From: a virus | Length of the DNA stretch: 43,641 bases | Virus record (IMG/VR): IMGVR_UViG_2199352024_000003 | Span: 1 to 43,641 of that record | Direction: 5' to 3' (one strand) | In this document: piece by piece, positions 20,559-27,012 of the stretch | Layout: the number at the start of each line of letters is the position of its first letter | Numbering within the stretch: the stretch's first letter is position 1 | Made by a program: the position numbers and the translations under genes | Notes under the pieces: model-generated | Told to the model about the DNA's origin: nothing | Databases searched by the model: none | Seen by the model: only the letters and a program-made list of their open reading frames with translations

Positions 20559-23042
20559 ATGCCTATCGACTTCAATGCTCTTAAGGACATAGCGGGGCAG
20601 GCTGTTACTCCGACGATTCTTAAGAGAGAACTGTCCCTGCCCTGGTTGGTGGAGCAGCATGGAGTCGAGTTAGAAAAGCAGGGTAATCGCCTTGTCGGGG
20701 AGTGCCCTTTTCATCAGGACCGCAAGCCGTCCTTCACAGTATTCGTTGATCCGCAGGGGTTTGAGCGTTGGTCTTGCATGCCCTGCGGGGAGTCAGGGGA
20801 TCAACTGGACTTCCTTAAAAAGAAGAATCCTACCGCAAGTTTCTCCGAACAACTACAAATTGCATCGGGGATGCTTATCGGGTTTCAGCAGGACGGGGCT
20901 TGGGAGCCTGCGCAGCTAGACACGGCTCCCACTCTCACACGAGAGGTTGCGGCGGAGGTTGTAGCCGAAGCACAGGAGCACTCGGCAGTTGAAGCCGTGG
21001 AACGTCTGCGGCTGCTAAAAGACATGAACTTCGACTCCGAGTGGGTCGTACAGAATTTTAAGTTAGGAATGCTGGGAAGCAAGATCCTAGCGCCTTACTA
21101 TGACGGAGAGGGAGCATATGCCTACAAGACTAGATACCCTAGAACAGGAACTAAATGGTTTGCAGCAGACGGTGCTAAGTTTCTTGGAAGATTCTATGGA
21201 GCTAACGCAGAACGTGGATCTAGCACAAGAGTTGTTCTCGTTGAGGGAGAGTCTGATACTTGGAGTACCTCTTACGCTCTTAGAGACGACCCTACTGTCT
21301 CAGTGCTGGGATTATCTACAGGGGCAACGTCTCCTGTGGTCACAGAATCCCTAGCAGGTCTCGACGTCACACTTGCTTTTGACGGGGATGCGGTGGGCCG
21401 TAAAGCCCTCCGAACTTGGTACAAGGCCCTAACGGGAATTGCTAAGACAATCTCCGTCCTCCCCCTGCCTGACGGTTTCGACCTCTCCCGGTTGCCGTCC
21501 GTGGCAGATGCGCTAGATCGGGCTCGTCTTGTCCTCCCATATTCCGGGCGGGTCCGATCAGGCGCTGTGTTTGAGTTAGCGGGCAAAGAAGATGCCCCCG
21601 CTAAAGCCCTCTGTAATTGGGGGTTTATCCCAGAGCGTGAGCTGAGGGGGAAGGGTGTTGCATACGAGGGCACCATAACCACAACAGGCGAGCGAGCCGT
21701 CCTCTCAGCCAACGATCTCTCCAGCAAGGCCAACATCGTGCGATGGTCTAATGCGCACGGCCTCGGCTGGACCGGCACCGACAAGGATGCTCAAGAAATT
21801 CTGATGTGGCTGGAGTCTGAAGGCCCATTCCTCTCTCCCGGTAACATGACAGAAGTTCTCGGTCTGCATAATGGCAACTTCGTTCTGCCCGACTCCACTA
21901 TTGGACCAGATTATTGGCGTTATGTCCCAGAAAAAGTTGTCCCCACAGAGGAACTACACATATCCCCCCACCGGGGAGGCTTAAACGTCCTTGCTCCGAT
22001 GCTGGAGTTTAACGATCTTTCTGTCGTTTCTCCGCTGATTGCCTGGCTTGCTGCTGCGCCGATCCGGGCGATGCTGCGGGAGTTTCCGATCATGGCTGTG
22101 ACCGGGTCTGCGGGGACCGGCAAGACCGTGATGATCGAGTTCTTTTGTAAGGCGTTTGCCGGGGGATTCCTCGGAACGTCACTGTCGGGCACAACGCCCT
22201 TCGCTATATCCGCTTTCGTAGGGGGCACAAATGGGATTCCAGTATGGTTCGACGAAGCTAGGGCAGGGATACGTCAAGACACTAAAGATCACATGGCGCA
22301 AGTGCTACGTGCTGCTTACTCTGGACAGACTACGCACAAAGGGTCGGTTGCATCGGGTTCTCTCGCTCTCGATTCTTATTCGGCCCTTGCACCTATCATT
22401 GTCTCCGGTGAGGATTCGTTTACAGAAACGTCCCATATAGAGCGCATGATCCTCGTGCAGATGCCCCGCAAAGGCAAGGACCCTAAGGCTCTAGAGGCCC
22501 TGCGTGCTGCGTTGCCTTCTGGCTTCGCTCATGATTATTTAAGTTGGCTTGTGTGGGAAATGCACTCTGGAAATATCACGACGATAGGAAACTATGAATT
22601 TGGGCCCGACAATCTCGCCTCCCGGCAACGCCTTTCCCTTGGTGTCTTGGATTTGGGCTGGAAACTCCTCGGCTGGTACCTGGAGTCTTTAGGAGACTTC
22701 CGTCTTCCTAAGCCTGACTGGAGTGGAATCATTCAGCAGGCCTTAGAGGCTAACTCCTCTGACCCTTTCCGGGAGTCCATTCTCTGGGCGCTAGACAACC
22801 TAGACCGCATAGGGCCTATCGTCTGGAAAGACGAGCACTTTATTTATGTCCGCCCTAATGACCTTGTTTCTGAAATTAACCGTCAGAAATTATTTATCTT
22901 GCCCGGTGGAGCGAAGGCTATGGCAAACCACCTCATCTCCCTCGGAGGGGTGCAAGGCCGATACGAGCGAAATCAGTATCTAAACGATGCCGTGGCGGCT
23001 ATTCGTCTGCCTATTGCCTACCTTTCCGATGGTATGATATAG
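20559..23042 (+). CDS. primase-helicase
   Basis: 827 residues with three parts. A DnaG-type zinc finger at 49-76 (C49, H52, C73, C76). A Toprim primase core with EGESD (229-233) and DGD (275-277). A C-terminal helicase/DUF927-like ATPase with Walker A GSAGTGKT (516-523) and a conserved region VFFDEARAG-like IPVWFDEARAG. The start ATG directly follows the SSB stop. The first 14 residues match those of the SSB. Primes and unwinds DNA for the family A polymerase. Confidence 0.9.
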   Translation: MPIDFNALKDIAGQAVTPTILKRELSLPWLVEQHGVELEKQGNRLVGECPFHQDRKPSFTVFVDPQGFERWSCMPCGESGDQLDFLKKKNPTASFSEQLQIASGMLIGFQQDGAWEPAQLDTAPTLTREVAAEVVAEAQEHSAVEAVERLRLLKDMNFDSEWVVQNFKLGMLGSKILAPYYDGEGAYAYKTRYPRTGTKWFAADGAKFLGRFYGANAERGSSTRVVLVEGESDTWSTSYALRDDPTVSVLGLSTGATSPVVTESLAGLDVTLAFDGDAVGRKALRTWYKALTGIAKTISVLPLPDGFDLSRLPSVADALDRARLVLPYSGRVRSGAVFELAGKEDAPAKALCNWGFIPERELRGKGVAYEGTITTTGERAVLSANDLSSKANIVRWSNAHGLGWTGTDKDAQEILMWLESEGPFLSPGNMTEVLGLHNGNFVLPDSTIGPDYWRYVPEKVVPTEELHISPHRGGLNVLAPMLEFNDLSVVSPLIAWLAAAPIRAMLREFPIMAVTGSAGTGKTVMIEFFCKAFAGGFLGTSLSGTTPFAISAFVGGTNGIPVWFDEARAGIRQDTKDHMAQVLRAAYSGQTTHKGSVASGSLALDSYSALAPIIVSGEDSFTETSHIERMILVQMPRKGKDPKALEALRAALPSGFAHDYLSWLVWEMHSGNITTIGNYEFGPDNLASRQRLSLGVLDLGWKLLGWYLESLGDFRLPKPDWSGIIQQALEANSSDPFRESILWALDNLDRIGPIVWKDEHFIYVRPNDLVSEINRQKLFILPGGAKAMANHLISLGGVQGRYERNQYLNDAVAAIRLPIAYLSDGMI

Positions 23043-23043
23043 C

Positions 23044-23781
23044 ATGGCATACTCTGTAATATCACGAGCCGGATGGGGCGCAAAACCCCCTACTCACACT
23101 CCAGAGACAATGCCTGTTCCTCAAGCCCATGTCTGGATACACCACTCCGTTACGGATGCTTCCTCGTCCGCAACCGGCGATATGCGCACTCTCCAGAACA
23201 TTGCCTTCGGGCGTGGATTTGCGGACGTTTCTTATTCTTTTGCCGTTCACCCCTCCGGCGCAGTTCTGGAAGGCCGAGGCTGGGGCATTGTCGGCGCACA
23301 CACTCTTAATTACAACTCAACATCTCATGGGATCGTATTTATTGGTGATTTTACTAAAGTCTCCCCGACAAGAGAAGCGCTCGATGCCTGTCGGTGGCTG
23401 ATTGCTGAAGGAGTGCGGCTAGGCAAAATCTCCAGCCCTCAGCACATCGGCGGGCATCGTGACGTTTACGCTACAGCTTGTCCGGGACCTAACTTGTATG
23501 ACCAGATAAATTATATTCGCACCCCCCTTACTTCAGGAGTTAAACCAATGTATTCCCCTGCCCTCGTTCTTGAGCCTATCGTGGCCTCTCTCAAAGCTCC
23601 GGGTGGTGGAGAGTGGCTCCTTGCTGCCTCTGGGGCAGTCTACGCATTCGACGCCCCTTACGCTGGCGGTGCCTCCGGGCAACAGTACTTTGCAGGGCGC
23701 AAGGCAGCTCGACTGGAGATTGGCCCGCCCGGAAAGACTTACACAATCGTAAGTGAATCTGGGGAGAGGTATGACTACTAG
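23044..23781 (+). CDS. N-acetylmuramoyl-L-alanine amidase endolysin
   Basis: 245 residues. An amidase_2/PGRP domain (1-160) with zinc ligands His33/34 (WIHHSVT), His138 (GGHRD) and Cys146 (TACPG). The C-terminal part (GGGEWLLAASGAVYAFDAP) resembles a wall-binding repeat of secreted actinobacterial proteins. It cuts the stem peptide from peptidoglycan for lysis. First gene of the lysis module, one base after the primase stop. Confidence 0.93.
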   Translation: MAYSVISRAGWGAKPPTHTPETMPVPQAHVWIHHSVTDASSSATGDMRTLQNIAFGRGFADVSYSFAVHPSGAVLEGRGWGIVGAHTLNYNSTSHGIVFIGDFTKVSPTREALDACRWLIAEGVRLGKISSPQHIGGHRDVYATACPGPNLYDQINYIRTPLTSGVKPMYSPALVLEPIVASLKAPGGGEWLLAASGAVYAFDAPYAGGASGQQYFAGRKAARLEIGPPGKTYTIVSESGERYDY

Positions 23782-23796
23782 AGGGTTCCGTAGATA

Positions 23797-24075
23797 GTGT
23801 TTGACAACCTTCCAGGGGCTGTCCAGCTAGGGATCGCTGGTCCGTTTATTGCGATGTTCGGGGTGATCCTGCGGACGTACCTTAAGGAGGTAGAGGACCG
23901 GGTAAAGAAGGCGGAGGCTAGAGAAGCGGCTGCCACGCTAGAGATAAAGCGCCTTAACGGGGTGATGGTGGAGGACACGATAAGGGCTCTCCATGCTTCC
24001 TCAGGTGCAGTAGATGAGTCCGAGAGATTAGTGAGGGAACTCCTCGTGATCCTTGACAGAATGAAGCACGCATAA
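23797..24075 (+). CDS. membrane/coiled-coil protein, possible holin
   Basis: 92 residues: one membrane span (about 8-25, QLGIAGPFIAMFGVILRTY) followed by a charged coiled coil. The position right after the endolysin fits a holin or holin-associated protein. GTG start; a weak AGAGGG lies upstream. The stop overlaps the next start (TAATG). Confidence 0.6.
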   Translation: MFDNLPGAVQLGIAGPFIAMFGVILRTYLKEVEDRVKKAEAREAAATLEIKRLNGVMVEDTIRALHASSGAVDESERLVRELLVILDRMKHA

Positions 24076-24191
24076 TGACCGTTGAAGATGAAGTTAAGCG
24101 GTATCAAACGATCCTGGAGTATAAGTCCGGGAAGCTAAAAGAACTAATAGATGAAGTACGAGCCAGCGAGATAATGGAGCAAGAAGCATAA
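24075..24191 (+). CDS. 38-residue charged peptide
   Basis: MTVEDEVKRYQTILEYKSG...: a helical, mostly charged peptide joined to both neighbours by TAATG overlaps. Its role in lysis is unknown. Confidence 0.5.
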   Translation: MTVEDEVKRYQTILEYKSGKLKELIDEVRASEIMEQEA

Positions 24192-24787
24192 TGGGAATAC
24201 AAGAGATTTTGCTGGCTCTGAATGAGTCGAATCAACAGCAGATCGAGCAAGCAGATGCTTTACGCTATGACGTAAGGCTGCTCGACTGGAAGTGGCGGAG
24301 GGGGAAGATCCTATTCTTCGGCGGAGCAGCTGTGCTCTTTACGTTGCTGCTGATTATGGCATATTTGCTATTTTCCCTCGTTGGGCTCGCTCATCAACAG
24401 GACAAGAGCGCTAAACGGCAGGACCACATACTCGCCCAAGTAACCGCACTTGCTGAAGAGAATCGGGCGATAAATCAGGTGAATAGGGACAGCCTCGCTA
24501 TCCTTCAGGACGCCACCTCTCCTGATGGAGTTCGTTACAAGGCCGGTTTAGAGAATCAGAAAGCGGCTATTGCACAGATAGACGCTCAGAACCAAGCTCG
24601 TCAGCAGCAGCTTATGGACGCACTTAACTCAATTCAAGCACAGCTTACAGGGATCAAACGAGCTATCCCAACCACGACAACCACGGCGGTGCGGAGCACG
24701 ACAGCGCCTCAGGTCGGCCCCCCGCCCACAACCATCCCCGTCTCTACTGCTACGACGATCACAGTCAAGGGTAAGGGGAAGAAGTGA
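24191..24787 (+). CDS. membrane-anchored coiled-coil protein with Thr/Pro tail
   Basis: 198 residues: a short cytoplasmic part, a membrane span (about 38-60, ILFFGGAAVLFTLLLIMAYLL), a long coiled coil (70-155) and a Thr/Pro-rich tail with a Lys-rich end. The tail composition resembles the stalk of the LPXTG protein and could cross the cell wall, as for a spanin-like or wall-contact role in lysis. TAATG coupling at the start. Confidence 0.6.
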   Translation: MGIQEILLALNESNQQQIEQADALRYDVRLLDWKWRRGKILFFGGAAVLFTLLLIMAYLLFSLVGLAHQQDKSAKRQDHILAQVTALAEENRAINQVNRDSLAILQDATSPDGVRYKAGLENQKAAIAQIDAQNQARQQQLMDALNSIQAQLTGIKRAIPTTTTTAVRSTTAPQVGPPPTTIPVSTATTITVKGKGKK

Positions 24788-25770
24788 AGTCAGCGGAGGA
24801 CCAGCTCCGGGCAACACTCATCAAGTTAGACAAGGAAAAAGACAAGACAGATGCTCTAGTCGAAGCGGTATTCGAAGCGGTGGATCTTAACTTAAAATCA
24901 ATCCGGCCGCCGAAGGTGCTTAAGCCTCGCAAGGATCGCAGGGCTCGCCCTGCAGAGGTGGCCGTAGCTGTCCTCTCAGATTTTCAACTTGGGAAGACAA
25001 CTTCCACATACAACTCAGCGGTCTGTGAAAAGCGGATTGAGCTTTATGCCGATGTGGTTAAGGATCTAACAAAGATTCAGCGCAGTGTCAACCCTGTTAG
25101 AGACTGCCATGTCTGGATCTTGGGTGACATTGTTGAGGGGGAGATGATCTTCCCCGGACAAGCACATCTCATAGATAGCAGTCTATATCGGCAAGTAGCG
25201 GTGGATGGTCCCCGCATCTTAGGGAATTTCCTGAGGAGAATGTTAGAGGAGTTTGACAATGTTCACGTTACGGCCGTACCAGGAAACCACGGGTCTCTTG
25301 GGGGAAGGGCACGTAAGGACTACCACCCGGAATCTAACGCCGATCGCATCCTATATCGTATGGTCGAGCAAATACTCGCCCACGAAAGTCGTCTTACATG
25401 GGATATTGTCGAAGGCGCTGAGGATTCTTGGTATCGAGTCGTCGATATTGGTGGATATAAAACGCTCCTCTTCCACGGAGACCAAGTGGGGAATCCAAAC
25501 TCGAATATCGCTTCCATTAGCAAGAGAATCACTGGCTGGAAGTCAGGTGCCCTAAACGAGCATTTCGACGACGCCTTCTTCGGGCACTATCACACCGTAA
25601 CAAAGATCACGGTAAACAAGACAACTGTCCGCATTTCCGGGAGCCCTGAGTCAGACAACGGCTTTGCCCGCAGCACCCTTGCCTCGGTGGCCCGTCCCTC
25701 TCAGCAGCTCATGTTTGCTCGCCCCGGCTTCGGGGTCACATCTGAGAGCACGGTCTGGCTGGATAGATGA
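24784..25770 (+). CDS. calcineurin-like metallophosphoesterase
   Basis: 328 residues. Metal-binding motifs: SDFQLG (D66), GDIVEGE (114-120), PGNHG (166-170), FHGDQ and GHYH. The first motif has Gln where many relatives have His. The protein starts with a charged helix. GTG overlaps the previous stop. It is a phosphodiesterase or phosphatase of unknown substrate inside the lysis/late module. Confidence 0.85.
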   Translation: MKSAEDQLRATLIKLDKEKDKTDALVEAVFEAVDLNLKSIRPPKVLKPRKDRRARPAEVAVAVLSDFQLGKTTSTYNSAVCEKRIELYADVVKDLTKIQRSVNPVRDCHVWILGDIVEGEMIFPGQAHLIDSSLYRQVAVDGPRILGNFLRRMLEEFDNVHVTAVPGNHGSLGGRARKDYHPESNADRILYRMVEQILAHESRLTWDIVEGAEDSWYRVVDIGGYKTLLFHGDQVGNPNSNIASISKRITGWKSGALNEHFDDAFFGHYHTVTKITVNKTTVRISGSPESDNGFARSTLASVARPSQQLMFARPGFGVTSESTVWLDR

Positions 25771-25931
25771 GGTACCTCTACCGCCTACGCCACTGGATTC
25801 GGGGAGAGCATCAGATGACTATCACCTTTCCGGGATACTACGCCCGAGGTGGGTTTTGTGAACAATGTAGGGCTTGGTGGTTTGTGCCTAGAGACCCTGA
25901 AGATACTTCTACTGAATGGACGTTTCGATGA
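25767..25931 (+). CDS. small protein with CxxC and Trp motifs
   Basis: A 54-residue protein (MRYLYRLRHWIRGEHQMTI...) with GGFCEQCRAWWFVPRD, a possible half zinc ribbon. Coupled by ATGA at both ends. Confidence 0.55.
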   Translation: MRYLYRLRHWIRGEHQMTITFPGYYARGGFCEQCRAWWFVPRDPEDTSTEWTFR

Positions 25932-26179
25932 CCGAAGGAGACATTGTCGAATGTTGGTGGATTGACTCAGCCACCACGTCCTCAGGGTGGTCTGATCTTT
26001 CGGAATTAACTAATGAGATTACGCCGATCAAAACGGCGGGGTACCTCATGCACTCTAATCAGGACGCTGTGACCATCGCCCTCTCTCTCGACCCTGAGAA
26101 TGAGAACTTCAACGGGGCGATCACAATCCCAGTTGTCTGTATCAAATCACTTGAAAGGCTATCAAAGGTGGTAGAATAA
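25928..26179 (+). CDS. small acidic protein, unknown function
   Basis: An 83-residue protein starting MTEGDIVECWWID at the ATGA overlap. An ATG four codons upstream is less likely. The protein is beta-rich and acidic. No family recognised. Confidence 0.6.
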   Translation: MTEGDIVECWWIDSATTSSGWSDLSELTNEITPIKTAGYLMHSNQDAVTIALSLDPENENFNGAITIPVVCIKSLERLSKVVE

Positions 26180-26182
26180 GAG

Positions 26183-26371
26183 ATGGTCACTGACAAATTT
26201 CTTGCTAAATTCCTAAGCCGTAAGTTGCTACTCTCCGTGGCTGCATTCCTCGCCCTTACCTTTAAGGGTAATGCAGTAGCAGCCGGAGCCGTAGCAGCCA
26301 TATATGTCCTCGTGGAGGGCTATGTCGACTCAAGGACGCAGGCTAGTGGCGGAACAGACCCGCAAGCGTAA
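26183..26371 (+). CDS. holin-like two-span membrane protein
   Basis: 62 residues: a basic N-terminus (MVTDKFLAKFLSRK), two hydrophobic segments (15-27 and 32-47) with a short turn (KGNA), and a short hydrophilic tail. Size and layout fit a class II holin, and the amidase is in the same operon. The last 26 nt overlap the Pup gene. Confidence 0.65.
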   Translation: MVTDKFLAKFLSRKLLLSVAAFLALTFKGNAVAAGAVAAIYVLVEGYVDSRTQASGGTDPQA

Positions 26372-26552
26372 GCCCGCTCAGGCCAAAAAGGCCGAGAAGG
26401 TTGATGAGACTGTCCAAGTTCCTGAGGCTGCTCAGACTGAGCGAGAGAAACGTCTAGCAGATATAGACGAAATTCTCGATGGAATAGATGAGATCCTGGA
26501 AGAAGAAGCTGAAGAGTTTGTAAAGAACTTTTTGCAAAAAGGAGGTCAGTAG
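26346..26552 (+). CDS. pup: prokaryotic ubiquitin-like protein Pup (phage-encoded)
   Basis: A 68-residue protein from GTG at 26346. The N-terminus MAEQTRKRKP resembles MAQEQTKRG of mycobacterial Pup, and the C-terminus EEAEEFVKNFLQKGGQ aligns without gaps with ENAEDFVRAYVQKGGQ. Residues 37-62 form the amphipathic helix that binds the Mpa/ARC coiled coil. The end is GGQ, which needs deamidation by Dop before PafA can attach it to lysine. The N-terminal half is Lys/Arg-rich, unlike the acidic, Gly-rich one of many host Pups. No pafA, dop or mpa is present. A longer frame from 26304 exists. Its last codons (aaa gga ggt cag) double as the ribosome site of the next gene. Confidence 0.93.
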   Translation: MAEQTRKRKPAQAKKAEKVDETVQVPEAAQTEREKRLADIDEILDGIDEILEEEAEEFVKNFLQKGGQ

Positions 26553-26556
26553 GGGG

Positions 26557-27012
26557 GTGAAACAGACATTCTTTAAGACGCAGAGCACTAGACCGTCTAA
26601 GTTCTTCTACAAAGTTCATGATGTGAACCATAAACACCCGTATTTGAGAAAAACCTGTCTCACTTGCGGTGTAAGCAAGATGATGCAAAAGCGAGCGACA
26701 GCTCAATTTTGCTCAATTGCATGCGGGAAAATTGGAAGGCTCAATCCTAATTTTAATGCAGACCCTAATAGTCCTTACAAAACAAAATCAAGGTCTGAGA
26801 TGGTTCGATACCACGAATTAGTTTATTTACATCGAGGAGCACCCGAACATTGTGTACACTGTGGCACTACCGAAAATCGCATGTACCACTGGGCTAACGT
26901 TTCTGGGAACTACGCAAACGTTAACGACTTTATTCGTCTTTGCGTCCCGTGCCACTCTGCTTTCGACAGAACAAAACGCCCTACCTCTGTTGAATTGTCT
27001 TCAATCCGGTAA
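26557..27012 (+). CDS. HNH endonuclease
   Basis: A 151-residue protein. N-terminal zinc finger (CLTCGV...FCSIACG) and a C-terminal HNH core (CVHCGTTENRMYHWANVSGN...LCVPCHSAFD), where Trp-Ala-Asn replaces the usual His-x-Asn spacing seen in phage HNH proteins. GGAGGTCAG precedes the GTG. It is the last rightward gene. Its final 32 nt overlap the 3' end of the convergent virion gene. Confidence 0.85.
   Translation: MKQTFFKTQSTRPSKFFYKVHDVNHKHPYLRKTCLTCGVSKMMQKRATAQFCSIACGKIGRLNPNFNADPNSPYKTKSRSEMVRYHELVYLHRGAPEHCVHCGTTENRMYHWANVSGNYANVNDFIRLCVPCHSAFDRTKRPTSVELSSIR

Noticed and set aside
21100-21354. 84-residue frame inside the primase gene
   Set aside because: Alternative frame of the primase; the primase frame holds the Toprim motifs through this stretch.
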